DNA of 34,374 nucleotides, taken from the NCBI GenBank assembly GCA_022820625.1, contig JAJEFE010000165.1:1-34374 (forward strand), in the 5' to 3' direction. Under the pieces are notes generated by a model that did not search any database, had not been told where the DNA came from, and was given only the letters and a program-made list of their open reading frames with translations. Below are positions 8,793 to 17,020 of this stretch, piece by piece. The position numbers and the translations under genes were made by a program. The stretch is from Gammaproteobacteria bacterium (GTDB lineage Bacteria > Pseudomonadota > Gammaproteobacteria > Steroidobacterales > Rariloculaceae). Within the stretch, counting starts at the first letter, position 1. Each line of letters opens with the position of its first letter.

Positions 8793-9950
8793 TCAGACAG
8801 CGACGCTTGTTGCGTCGTAGGTGAACAGCCGCGTCTGCAGGAATTCGTGAATGGTATCGCCAGGTCCGGGCTTGCGGTGCTTGCGTTCCCCTTGGGCCGC
8901 CGACTGCTCGACAGTCTCGTTGGCCCGCGGCAGGCGGGCCGCCTCATACCTTGCAAGCGCGATTGCAGGGTCTTTGCATTCGGCAAGCGCCCGCGCGAGC
9001 ACGAAGCCGTCTTCGATCGCGATGGACGCCCCCTGCCCCAGGAAAGGCAGCATGGGGTGGGCCGCATCGCCCAGCAGCGTCACGCGTTCCCGGGTCCAGC
9101 GTGGCAGCGGCTTGCGGCCAAACAGACCCCACTTGTGACAACGCTCCTCCTGGGTGTTCCCGATGATGTGCAGAACCTCGGGGGCCCACCCCGCAAAGCT
9201 CTCCAGCACTTCGTCAATCCCGGCGCCCACAAACCAGCTTTCGTCCGTCCACTCGGCCCGCTGCGCGAAAGCCACGTAGTTGACCAGTTCCCTGCCACGA
9301 ATCAGGTAGCGCGTGAAATGCCGGCCCGGCCCGCTGAACGTGGCGGACGATGGAGCAATCAGGCCCTCAGGCAGGCGGTCAACTGGGGTGAGGCCCCGAT
9401 AGGCCACGTATCCCAGGTAATGGGGCTTGCCGGGCCGCCATAACAGGTCGCGCATCAGGGACTTGACGCCATCGCAGCCGATGAGCACTTCACCTGAGGC
9501 GCGTGAGCCATCGGCAAACCGGGCCTCAACCGAGTCCCCGCGGCTCTCAAAGCCGACGAAGTCGCTGTTCAGGCGGATTGCCTGAGCATCATTGCCTTGT
9601 ATCGTTTCCGTCAACAGGGTGTGCAGGTCCGCCCGGTGGACCTGATAGTAAGGTGCTCCGTACTGTTCCTCGTAGTTGACGGATTCATCCAGGGTGAGGA
9701 TTTCACCGGTATCGAAATGCTTTGTGCACAGCGCTTCCGGGCTGTTGCAGATCCGGCCAAGTTGCCGCCGCAGCCCAAGAGCAATCAATACGCGCGTCGC
9801 GTTGGGGCTCAGCGAGAGGCCCGCGCCGACCTCATCCAATGAAGGCGCTCTTTCAAATACGCGGCATGGCACACCGTGGCGCTGAAGCCCGAGGGCGGCC
9901 ACGAGCCCGCCAAGACCCGCGCCCACGATCATCACGCCGCAACCTTTCAT
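8793..9950 (-). CDS. Class A FAD-dependent hydroxylase (salicylate/3-hydroxybenzoate hydroxylase-like)
   Basis: 385 residues. All three class A flavoprotein monooxygenase motifs are present: GAGLGG at 10-15 with E33 at the end of the second strand for FAD ribose, the DG motif GCDGVKS at 158-164, and the GD motif LLGDAAHPMLPFLGQG from 292. These single-component NAD(P)H-dependent enzymes hydroxylate aromatic acids or phenols in the cytoplasm. The tail after residue 345 is short. The start is ATG 9950; the frame is open far upstream, but that part overlaps the VOC gene and has no domain content. Ribosome-binding site is weak. Neighbours are the VOC protein (26 bp upstream) and the MFS gene (3 nt downstream). 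Position and family make ring hydroxylation of an imported aromatic the simplest role, but the substrate is inferred only. Confidence 0.9.
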   Translation of the reverse strand: MKGCGVMIVGAGLGGLVAALGLQRHGVPCRVFERAPSLDEVGAGLSLSPNATRVLIALGLRRQLGRICNSPEALCTKHFDTGEILTLDESVNYEEQYGAPYYQVHRADLHTLLTETIQGNDAQAIRLNSDFVGFESRGDSVEARFADGSRASGEVLIGCDGVKSLMRDLLWRPGKPHYLGYVAYRGLTPVDRLPEGLIAPSSATFSGPGRHFTRYLIRGRELVNYVAFAQRAEWTDESWFVGAGIDEVLESFAGWAPEVLHIIGNTQEERCHKWGLFGRKPLPRWTRERVTLLGDAAHPMLPFLGQGASIAIEDGFVLARALAECKDPAIALARYEAARLPRANETVEQSAAQGERKHRKPGPGDTIHEFLQTRLFTYDATSVAV

Positions 9951-9976
9951 CGCGTTTTCGATGGAATCGAACCCGT

Positions 9977-10939
9977 TCAGGCCGAGCCGCGCGGGGTAAA
10001 GAACTCCAGAATGGCCCCGTCCGGCGTTCGAACGGAGAATAGCGCGACGGTTCCATAGGGCGCCATGAAGAGCTCCAGGGGTTCCGTATAGAGAACAACA
10101 TCCCGTGCCCGCAGTTCGTCCGCGTAGGCCGCCGCGTCGGTTACCGGGAAACGGGCGCACAGGTAGCCGATATTCGGCGCGACGCACCGGCCGGCAAAAT
10201 CATTGCCTTCCAGCCCTCGTATCTCGAGGATCTGAGCGGAACCGTCGTTGGCGCCTTCCGGGTGCAATATGCTCACCCGGCGCCGAAGGCCGCGGGCAAT
10301 GTTGGCGGGAATGCCCAGCATGTTTCGGCCGGGTTCCTCCGCATCTTCCACCACGGTCTCCACGAGTGGTTTCCAGCCGAGTCCGTTTGCGAAGAAATCG
10401 AAGCTGACATCGTAGTCACGAACAATCTGCAAGGCATTGAAAGTGCGCGACATTCCCGTGTATTCCGGAAGCTCGATCAGGACTCCGCCGTAAGCCTGCA
10501 GCAATACGATGACCACGCCGTCCGGCCCCACCATCACTGCCTGACGGATGCTGAAATCGGCCAGGTGATAGTCCGTCGGAGGGCCGAGGGCGGTCCAGCC
10601 AACCCGCTGCAGCGCATCGTAGATGGTTTGCGTGTCCTGCACATAGACGTTGATGTCGAAGATCCCGCCCGTGTCCCAGGTATGCTGCGACGGCCGCATG
10701 GGTTCCGAATCCACCCCATGAAACCGGACCAGCCGGATGAAGCCGCGGCTATCGTTCTCGGGTTTCAGCAGCACCTGCTCGATTCGGCTGGACGCCTCAG
10801 GCACATGCCATCCCGCGAACTGTTCGGCCGGCGCGTCAGGCAGGGGATGGGCGCTCCAGCGGCCGATATCCATCAGTACGGAGCGCAAATGCTCCATGTT
10901 CCAGACGGATACAACGATCTCCTGCATTCCCCGAAACAT
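9977..10939 (-). CDS. Two-domain VOC (glyoxalase/dioxygenase superfamily) protein
   Basis: 320 residues with two tandem VOC modules, about 5-150 and 165-320. The first shows GIFDINVYVQD and DGVVIVLLQAY; the second shows FNALQIVRDYDVSFDFFANGLGW and ends TPDGAILEFFTP. Tandem VOC architecture is shared by extradiol ring-cleavage dioxygenases, but the two metal-binding His residues of those enzymes are not at the expected strands; only the final Glu (ILEFF) is. So it may be a non-catalytic binding protein, a lyase, or a divergent dioxygenase. ATG 10939 has GAGGA seven bases upstream; an internal ATG at 10927 is a weaker alternative. It lies 100 bp after the TonB receptor gene and 26 bp before the hydroxylase, in the same direction. 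Confidence 0.8.
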   Translation of the reverse strand: MFRGMQEIVVSVWNMEHLRSVLMDIGRWSAHPLPDAPAEQFAGWHVPEASSRIEQVLLKPENDSRGFIRLVRFHGVDSEPMRPSQHTWDTGGIFDINVYVQDTQTIYDALQRVGWTALGPPTDYHLADFSIRQAVMVGPDGVVIVLLQAYGGVLIELPEYTGMSRTFNALQIVRDYDVSFDFFANGLGWKPLVETVVEDAEEPGRNMLGIPANIARGLRRRVSILHPEGANDGSAQILEIRGLEGNDFAGRCVAPNIGYLCARFPVTDAAAYADELRARDVVLYTEPLELFMAPYGTVALFSVRTPDGAILEFFTPRGSA

Positions 10940-11039
10940 GGCGCGTCCTCACTGATCTCCGGCAGGATGAAGCCGACCGAAACCGCTCAAGCCGGTATCC
11001 GGTAACGGGTCCGGCGAAGCGCCGTTAGGTAGCCGGCAG

Positions 11040-13205
11040 CTAATAGCGCAGACGGGCGCTCAGAAGCCAGAACCTCGGCGGCCCCGCCGTTGAACCGGTC
11101 GAAGCAGTCGAACCAAACAGGACATCCTGCTCATCAGTCACGTTCTTCCCGGCCAGGCGCAGCTGCCATCGATCGTCGTCGGCTCCGATCGCGACGTATG
11201 CATTCAGTTGGTAATAGGCGTCGACCAGGACACTGTTGGTTACCTCTCCGAAGTGGTCACCCACGTAACCGTAGTCGGCGCCGAACTGCAGCTTGAGGTC
11301 CGCTCCGGAGGCGGTAAGGGGCTGCTCGTAGGAGAACCCCACCATACCTGTAACCGCCGGTGTCGACGGAAGATCGGCGGCATTGTTCTGTGCCGCGCTG
11401 CTCAGGGGGTCCAGCTCGTCGTACTTGTCGGTCATGAATCCAAGATTTCCGAATACGCGCAGGCCTTCGCTCAAGCGGGCGCTCGCCTCGACCTCCAGGC
11501 CCAGGACGGTGGCCTTGCCAACGTTCTGCTCCGCGAAAGAGAAGGACGCGACGTCGATGATGGCTGTCATCTGGATGTCGTCGTAGCGGTTATAAAAGAC
11601 GGCGGCGTTCAGCCTGAGCCGATTGTCGAGCAGGTCCGTTTTGACGCCTCCCTCAAGCGTCCACACGGTCTCTTCGTTGTAGGGCTGGGCGAGTACCAGG
11701 GGATTCCCGACCGCCAGGCCGTTGAAGCCGCCACCCTTGAAGCCGTGCGCAACATATGCGTAAGCCAGGGTGTCGTCGTTAAGTTGGACATCCACTCCGA
11801 GTTTGGGCGAAATGGAGGAAAAGTCTTCGTCGAGGCTGACTTCCGCCAACGTCACCGGAAAAACGAACAATCCGTCCTGGATCGACGCGTCCATCGATTT
11901 GCTGTCCTGCGTGTAGCGCAGGCCTCCGACAATGCTTACCCTGCTGTTCCACTGATAGCTGAGCTGCCCGAATACCGCATAGCTGTCCGTCTTGAGGTCG
12001 AAATTGGTGGGAAGCAGGGGGAAGGTGCCGAACTTGTCGTTGATGACCTGATCGCCCGCCTCCGTGAAGTAGAAGAGCCCCGCCAACCAGTCAAGGCGCT
12101 CCCCGGCGGTCGTTCCCAGCAACTGAAATTCCTGCGTGAACTGGTCGTGATTGGCCAGGGCGGTCCGGTCAAAACCGGCGCCGTAAACTCCCGGAGCAAA
12201 TTCGCGCCCGCCCGTGAAATCCGCTCGAAACAGGTCCTCGAGATCCATGTAACCCGTAATGGACCGGAACTCGAAAGCACCGGCGTCGTAGGAAACGTTC
12301 AATGTGATGCTCCACTGGTCGGTCTTGCCCCGGCTCGGCGTCGTGGACTGGCTGGTGTAGATATTTCCTGTGGCAAACATTGCCTGTGAAGTGGTGGGCG
12401 GCGAGCCGCCATACGTGGTTGGGCTGGGTATGTATCCGTCGTTGTCATCGGCGGCAAAGAACGCCGTCAATGTGATGTCCAGCGTATCGGAACCGAGATA
12501 GTTCAGGATCGCACGGGCAGCGACGTTCTCCATCGCCCCCACGTCTTCCCCGATGGCGCGGTTGAATTTGTAGCCTTCGTTTTCCAGGTAGATCAGGGAA
12601 AACGATGCGGCCCAGGTGTCTTCAACGATCGGCCCCCCTATGGAACCCTTGAATTCCGTATGCTCCCAGTCGCCGTACCCGGCGCTTATGTCTACCCAGG
12701 ACTCGTCACGGGGTTTGCGGCTCACGATCTTGATTGCGCCGGCGATCGTGTTCCTGCCGTACAGGGTGCCCTGAGGCCCACGCAGCACTTCAATTCGCTC
12801 AATGTCATTGAAAGTGAGATTGGCGCCTGCAAGACGGCCCCGGTAGATATCGTCGACATAAACTCCCACATTCGATTCCGACACCGACAAACCGCCCACG
12901 GATTCCGTGTTGCCACGCAGGGAGATATTGAAAGTGGAAGGATTCGCCGTTAACTCCCGAATGGACAGGTTGGGGACCGTGCGATCCAGTTCGATAGTGT
13001 TGGCCACCTGCAGGTTTTCGAGTGTCATGGCCGTCAGCGCAGTGACGGCAACCGGTGTATCCTGAATATCCGCCTCGCGCCGCTCTGCCGTAACGATGAT
13101 TTCCTCGAGTGCAATCTCCTGCGCGGCCGAGTCCAGGGTGGCAAGAAGAACAGAGCTTGCCAGGCTGCCTATCAGGCAGGTACGCCAGTATGAGTTTCTA
13201 TCCAT
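11040..13205 (-). CDS. TonB-dependent outer-membrane receptor
   Basis: 721 residues. An N-terminal signal peptide (about 1-28, ending SAAQ) is followed by a TonB box region EEIIVTAERR, a plug domain (about 45-160) with NISLRGN, GVYVDDIYRG and the conserved IERIEVLRGPQGTLYGRN, then a 22-strand beta-barrel ending in the aromatic residue LSARLRY. This form is typical of proteobacterial receptors for organic substrates rather than siderophores alone; the ligand cannot be told. The start is firm: ATG 13205 preceded by GGGAGGAATAGG. It is the first gene of the minus-strand run to 2132, and its upstream region carries a 9-bp inverted repeat. Energised uptake through this receptor, then MFS transport, would feed the flavoenzymes downstream. 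Confidence 0.93.
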   Translation of the reverse strand: MDRNSYWRTCLIGSLASSVLLATLDSAAQEIALEEIIVTAERREADIQDTPVAVTALTAMTLENLQVANTIELDRTVPNLSIRELTANPSTFNISLRGNTESVGGLSVSESNVGVYVDDIYRGRLAGANLTFNDIERIEVLRGPQGTLYGRNTIAGAIKIVSRKPRDESWVDISAGYGDWEHTEFKGSIGGPIVEDTWAASFSLIYLENEGYKFNRAIGEDVGAMENVAARAILNYLGSDTLDITLTAFFAADDNDGYIPSPTTYGGSPPTTSQAMFATGNIYTSQSTTPSRGKTDQWSITLNVSYDAGAFEFRSITGYMDLEDLFRADFTGGREFAPGVYGAGFDRTALANHDQFTQEFQLLGTTAGERLDWLAGLFYFTEAGDQVINDKFGTFPLLPTNFDLKTDSYAVFGQLSYQWNSRVSIVGGLRYTQDSKSMDASIQDGLFVFPVTLAEVSLDEDFSSISPKLGVDVQLNDDTLAYAYVAHGFKGGGFNGLAVGNPLVLAQPYNEETVWTLEGGVKTDLLDNRLRLNAAVFYNRYDDIQMTAIIDVASFSFAEQNVGKATVLGLEVEASARLSEGLRVFGNLGFMTDKYDELDPLSSAAQNNAADLPSTPAVTGMVGFSYEQPLTASGADLKLQFGADYGYVGDHFGEVTNSVLVDAYYQLNAYVAIGADDDRWQLRLAGKNVTDEQDVLFGSTASTGSTAGPPRFWLLSARLRY

Positions 13206-13320
13206 GACCTATTCCTCCCGATTGGAACTCCCTGTAAGTTCATACTGCTCCCAACCTCAGGAAGCAGAACTCCACGAAACCCAGCTTGCCATTGCCTGGA
13301 CTGCAAGAGCAACCCGGCGG

Positions 13321-13359
13321 CCGGGAATTGGCGGATAATTCCAATATGCGAATTCCCGG
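13321..13359. promoter_or_regulatory. 9-bp inverted repeat, operator-like, upstream of TonB receptor gene
   Basis: CCGGGAATT at 13321-13329 is matched exactly by its reverse complement at 13351-13359, with a 21-nt spacer. The spacer holds a shorter inverted match, GGAATT (13324-13329) with AATTCC (13337-13342). The site is 116-154 bp upstream of the receptor start codon. It could bind a dimeric regulator or form an RNA hairpin in the leader; the sequence does not decide. Confidence 0.45.
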
Positions 13360-13397
13360 ATGAATCAGCAGACCGGAAACCGGCAGGTAGAAGCTTT

Positions 13398-13448
13398 ATG
13401 CGAACCGACAACATGAAATTCGGCGGGCCGACAGCGGTTGCGCCACGC
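13398..13448 (+). repeat. Copy A of a 51-nt imperfect direct repeat
   Basis: Matches 14678-14728 at 42 of 51 positions without gaps. In frame it reads like the first 17 residues of the SDR at 14678, including GPTAVAPR against GPAAVAPR. The match ends abruptly and no SDR sequence follows, so it looks like a relic of a gene start rather than a functional gene. Confidence 0.6.
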
Positions 13449-13507
13449 CCTCGGCGAGGACGAGACGTCTTCGCCCCGCCATGGATTGCTCCGCTCGTGC
13501 ACAAGGC

Positions 13508-14656
13508 TCAGAGGTCCGATAGCCGCTCCGCTGCTTCGGTCAGCGTCGCCGACTCCTTGGCGAAGCAGAAGCGGATGAAACGCGTCTTGGGCGGGTCTTC
13601 GTAGAACGCGGATACCGGGATGACCGCGACACCATGCTCCTTCGTGAGCCATCGGGCCATTTCCGCGTCCGGCAGGTCGGAGACATCGCTGTAGTCGGCC
13701 AGCTGGAAGTAGGTACCTGCCGAGGGCGTCAGCCGGAAGCGCGAGCGCTCCATCAGTTGCAGGAACAGGTCGCGCTTTCGCTGGTAGAAATCCGGAAGGT
13801 CCAGGTAGTGCCCGGGACATTGCGCCAGGTAGTCGGCCAGCGCGTATTGCAGCGGAGTGGTCGTGGTGAAGGTGTTGAACTGGTGTACGCGCCGAAACTC
13901 CGCCGTCAATGCCGCCGGGGCGGCGCAATACCCGACCTTCCAGCCGGTGGCGTGATAGGTCTTGCCGAACGAGAACACCGCAAAGCTGCGCGGGGCGAGC
14001 GCCTCGTTGGCCAGCACGCTGGCGTGGCGCCGGCCGTCGAAGACGATGTGTTCATAGACTTCGTCGCTCAGCACGTAGGTTCGGTAGGGCGCAATCAGGT
14101 CCGCGAGCAGTCCGAGATCCTCCTCCGTGAGCACGGCGCCGGTGGGGTTGTGCGGGGTGTTGACGATCACAAGCCGCGTTCGCTGGTTCAGGCTGGAACG
14201 GATGCGTTCCCAGTCCGGCTCAAATCCCGGAGCGAGCAGCGGGATGTGTACCGGAGTGCCGCCGGCTAAGCGGATCGCCGGGTCGTATGAGTCGTAGGCG
14301 GGATCGAAGACGATGACTTCGTCGCCCGCCCGGACGATGGCGTGGATGGCGCAGAACAGCGCCTCGGTAGCGCCGCTGGTGACAGTGATCTCGGTGTCGG
14401 GGTCGGTCTGGACTCCGTAAAGGCCGGCCAGCTTTCCGGCAATTTCCTCGCGCAGGGAGGCCACTCCGATCATCGGGGGGTACTGGTTGCGGCCGGCCTT
14501 CAGGTGGTGGCTGACCAGGTCCAGCAATTCCCCCGGCGGTTGAAAGTCCGGGAACCCCTGGGAGAGGTTGATCGCGCCGCAGTCTTCCGCGAGCCTGGAC
14601 ATCACCGTGAAAATCGTCGTCCCTACGCCGGGGAGCTTGCTTTCGGGGCTGCGCAT
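13508..14656 (-). CDS. ybdL: PLP-dependent aminotransferase, methionine aminotransferase (YbdL) type
   Basis: 382-residue fold-type I aminotransferase of class I/II, close in length to E. coli YbdL (386). The N-terminus SKLPGVGTTIFTVMSRLA plus NLSQGFPDF (30-38) is characteristic of that family. Active-site features: TSGATEAL (93-100), Y121, NPTG at 170-173, DEVYEH (198-203) and the PLP lysine K232 in SFGKTYHATGWK. It would transaminate methionine or aromatic amino acids with a keto acid acceptor in the cytoplasm. The start at ATG 14656 is set by homology to the YbdL N-terminus; the frame is open 111 nt further upstream, which overlaps the divergent SDR. It ends at 13508, about 300 bp from the TonB receptor start. 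Whether it belongs with the catabolic operon is unclear. Confidence 0.88.
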   Translation of the reverse strand: MRSPESKLPGVGTTIFTVMSRLAEDCGAINLSQGFPDFQPPGELLDLVSHHLKAGRNQYPPMIGVASLREEIAGKLAGLYGVQTDPDTEITVTSGATEALFCAIHAIVRAGDEVIVFDPAYDSYDPAIRLAGGTPVHIPLLAPGFEPDWERIRSSLNQRTRLVIVNTPHNPTGAVLTEEDLGLLADLIAPYRTYVLSDEVYEHIVFDGRRHASVLANEALAPRSFAVFSFGKTYHATGWKVGYCAAPAALTAEFRRVHQFNTFTTTTPLQYALADYLAQCPGHYLDLPDFYQRKRDLFLQLMERSRFRLTPSAGTYFQLADYSDVSDLPDAEMARWLTKEHGVAVIPVSAFYEDPPKTRFIRFCFAKESATLTEAAERLSDL

Positions 14657-14677
14657 CAGGGCGACGATAATATCCTC

Positions 14678-14728
14678 ATGAGTAACGACAGCATGAATTC
14701 CGCCGGGCCGGCAGCAGTTGCGCCACGC
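14678..14728 (+). repeat. Copy B of a 51-nt imperfect direct repeat (SDR gene start)
   Basis: This is the 5' end of the SDR coding sequence. It matches 13398-13448 at 42 of 51 positions; the last 8 bases of the match are identical. See the entry for copy A. Confidence 0.6.
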
Positions 14729-15598
14729 GGCACCTGGTCCGAGAGCGCCTTGAGAGCCTTGCATCATTCTTCGCTCAAGGACCGCGTCGTCATTGTCACC
14801 GGCGGCAGCCGGGGCTTCGGCTGGTTCATTGCCGAAGAATTGCTGCGCGCCGGGGCGCGGGTGACGTTGACCGGGCGCAACAGCGACACGCTGGCTACTG
14901 TCCTGGACGAAGCGAAGCGCATCTCCGGGCGCGGCCGGTGCATCGCGGTCGCCGGCGACGTAACGCTGCCCGAGGATTGCGCCCGTACCGTGGAAGAGAC
15001 CATTCGCGAATTCGGGCGGATCGATGTTCTGATGAACAACGCCGGGCGATCATACGGGGAGTTCGGAGACAGAATGTCGAAGATCACGCCCTTTTACGAC
15101 GTCACGGAACCGCAGCTTCGCGCCATAGTGGAAACCAACCTGTTCGGCGTCTTCTTCATGACCCGGGCAGCGATCCCGCACATGCTGGAGCGGAAGTTCG
15201 GCAAGGTGATTTCCATTTCCACCAGCCTGCTCAACATGGTCCGGCCGGGGAATTCCGTTTACGGCTCCTCGAAGGCGGCGCTGGAAACCGCGCACCGGTG
15301 CTGGGCGGGTGAGCTGAAGGGCACCGGCGTCGACGTGAATATCCTGCTGCCCGGCGGTCCCTCCGATACCGAGTTGATCACGCCGGCCATGGTGCCCGGC
15401 GTCGTCGGCGAGCGGGCCGGCGGCCGCCTGCTGCCCGGCGACATCATCGTGCCGCCGGCCGTGTGGCTGTGCACGGACGCGACCAACGGGATGACAGGCG
15501 AGCGGGTGATCGCACGTTTCTGGGACGTGGACCTCCCTCCGGACGAGGCATTCCGGGGCTGTCTGCAGGAGCACGTGGAAGAGCCGTCGATCATGTAG
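14678..15598 (+). CDS. Short-chain dehydrogenase/reductase (SDR)
   Basis: 306-residue classical SDR. After a 33-residue N-terminal extension comes the Rossmann motif TGGSRGFG (41-48), then GDV (93-95), NNAG (120-123), the catalytic Ser at about 182/183 (SISTS), and Y195 and K199 in VYGSSK. PGGPSDTELITP follows the active site. The C-terminus, with NGMTGERVIARFWD, is of ordinary length. It is a predicted cytoplasmic NAD(P)-linked alcohol or ketone oxidoreductase; substrate unknown. The start is uncertain: ATG 14678 lies only 21 bp from the divergent aminotransferase start, has no clear Shine-Dalgarno, and ATG 14693 is an alternative. It converges with the FMN monooxygenase gene 12 bp downstream with no visible terminator. 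Confidence 0.87.
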   Translation: MSNDSMNSAGPAAVAPRGTWSESALRALHHSSLKDRVVIVTGGSRGFGWFIAEELLRAGARVTLTGRNSDTLATVLDEAKRISGRGRCIAVAGDVTLPEDCARTVEETIREFGRIDVLMNNAGRSYGEFGDRMSKITPFYDVTEPQLRAIVETNLFGVFFMTRAAIPHMLERKFGKVISISTSLLNMVRPGNSVYGSSKAALETAHRCWAGELKGTGVDVNILLPGGPSDTELITPAMVPGVVGERAGGRLLPGDIIVPPAVWLCTDATNGMTGERVIARFWDVDLPPDEAFRGCLQEHVEEPSIM

Positions 15599-15610
15599 TC
15601 CGGGGAGGGA

Positions 15611-16978
15611 TCAGGACCAGATCCTGGGTTCGGTACCGAGTGAGGGGTCGAGTGTAAAACTGTTGTCGGGCCGTTCCAGACCGAGGTTTTCACGCAGTGT
15701 GTCGCCGTCGTAATCCGTCCGAAAAAGCCCGCGTCGCTGGAGGACGGGCACCACCTCCCCGACGAATTCGTCGAGGTTTTCCGGCAGGTAGTTCGGCGTA
15801 ACCGAGAAGCCGTCCGCGGCGCCGGCGCGAAACCATTCCTCGCAGAAATCGGCGATCTGCTCCGGCGTTCCGGCCCGGACCAGGCTGGCGCGCGAGACCA
15901 CCACGCGTCTCGCGAGCTCGCGTATCGTGAGTCTGTCCTCGCGCCCCATCTTGACGATCTGTTCCTGGACCCATTGCCCGCCCTCCGTTATCGCGATCTC
16001 GGGCAGGGTGTCGTCGGGGGAGCAATGCGAAAGGTCCGCACCGATCTGCAATTGCAGGGTCTGTATGGCCAGCGCGTCCGGAATCAGCTCGATCAGTTCC
16101 CGCTGTTTGCGTTTTGCCTCTTCTTCGGTGCCGCCTATGATGAACTGGACCGACGGAATCACCTTGAGCTTTGAGGGGTCCCGGCCGAAACCGGCGGCGC
16201 GCTGTTTCATGTCCTGGTAGAAAGCTCGCGCGTCGCCCAGGTTGTTCTGGGCGGTGAAGATCAGGTCGGCGGTTCTCGCCGCCAGCGCCCTTCCCGGCGG
16301 AGAGCCCCCCGCCTGCACGATGACGGGGTGGCCCTGGGGCGGGCGTCCGATGTTCAGCGGGCCGGCAACCCGGAAGAATTCGCCCTCGTGGTCCAGTTGA
16401 TGGACCTTGTCGGGCGAAAAGTAGCGCCCGGCGGCCGCATCGCGGATGATGGCGTCGTCTTCCCAGCTGTCCCAGAGCCCGCGGACGACATCGACGAACT
16501 CCTCGGCGCGCTCATAGCGCCGGTCGTGGTCCATGATCTTCTCGAAGCCGAAATTGCGCGCCTCGATCGAACTGGTGGACGTGACGACGTTCCATCCCGC
16601 GCGGCCTCCCGAAATATGGTCGAGAGACGCGAAGCGGCGGGCCACCGCATACGGTTCGTTGAACGTGGTGGACATCGTCGCGACCAGGCCGATATGTTGT
16701 GTGACCGTGGCGAGCGCCCCCAGCAGCGTGCTGGGCTCGAGCTTTCCCGCGTAATCGGTGGCGGCGAAGGCATCCCTGCCCTTGATATTGGGATAACCCA
16801 TGGAGTCGCCCGAGAAGTAGATATGCAGCTTTGCCTGTTCGGCCTTCTTCGCCAGCCGGGCGAAGTTACTAAAATCATGCTGATCCAGGGGGCCTTCCCT
16901 TGGATAGCGCCAGCCGCCGGGATGGGAACCGCTGTTGTGGATGAAAACTGCCAGGATCAACTGGTGTCTGTCCGGCAT
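15611..16978 (-). CDS. FMN-dependent monooxygenase, NtaA/SnaA/DszA family (luciferase-like)
   Basis: 455-residue TIM-barrel luciferase-like monooxygenase. Family features: FIHNSGSHPGGWRYP at the N-terminus, the DSMGYP loop near 58-63, HIGLVATMSTTFNEPY, the segment ARRFASLDHISGGRAGWNVV, ERAEEFVDVVRGLWDSW, and HPVIVQAGGSPPGRALAA. These enzymes use reduced FMN and O2 to oxidise chelators (NTA, EDTA), sulfones, or other N/S/C compounds; the sequence does not say which. A separate NAD(P)H:FMN reductase is needed and none is encoded here. ATG 16978 has a strong site, GAAGGAGACC, immediately upstream. The gene follows the M24 peptidase-like gene by 42 bp, probably in one transcript. Paralogue of the product at 21927-23279. 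Confidence 0.9.
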   Translation of the reverse strand: MPDRHQLILAVFIHNSGSHPGGWRYPREGPLDQHDFSNFARLAKKAEQAKLHIYFSGDSMGYPNIKGRDAFAATDYAGKLEPSTLLGALATVTQHIGLVATMSTTFNEPYAVARRFASLDHISGGRAGWNVVTSTSSIEARNFGFEKIMDHDRRYERAEEFVDVVRGLWDSWEDDAIIRDAAAGRYFSPDKVHQLDHEGEFFRVAGPLNIGRPPQGHPVIVQAGGSPPGRALAARTADLIFTAQNNLGDARAFYQDMKQRAAGFGRDPSKLKVIPSVQFIIGGTEEEAKRKQRELIELIPDALAIQTLQLQIGADLSHCSPDDTLPEIAITEGGQWVQEQIVKMGREDRLTIRELARRVVVSRASLVRAGTPEQIADFCEEWFRAGAADGFSVTPNYLPENLDEFVGEVVPVLQRRGLFRTDYDGDTLRENLGLERPDNSFTLDPSLGTEPRIWS

Positions 16979-17020
16979 GCGGTCTCCTTCAGGTGCTGCG
17001 AATGTCCGGGTGGGAAATGC

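Larger units (their letters stand above)
13206..13507. other. 302-bp non-coding region upstream of the TonB receptor
   Basis: Holds the receptor's Shine-Dalgarno just upstream of 13205, the inverted repeat 13321-13359 and the repeat copy 13398-13448. A small open frame on the plus strand from 13398 runs into the aminotransferase gene, but I do not regard it as a gene. I could not find a convincing -35/-10 pair for the minus strand. Confidence 0.6.

Noticed and set aside
8130..9443. 437-codon plus-strand frame
   Set aside because: Antisense to the MFS and class A hydroxylase genes, with no family resemblance.
10940..11039. Terminator between the TonB receptor and VOC genes
   Set aside because: A 5-bp GC stem (CGGCG/CGCCG) is present but no T-run follows, and operon continuity is more likely.
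11208..12389. 393-codon plus-strand frame
   Set aside because: Antisense to the first TonB receptor.
13398..13604. 68-codon plus-strand frame as a small gene
   Set aside because: Its start is the degenerate repeat copy; after that it runs antisense into the aminotransferase with no further similarity to the SDR.
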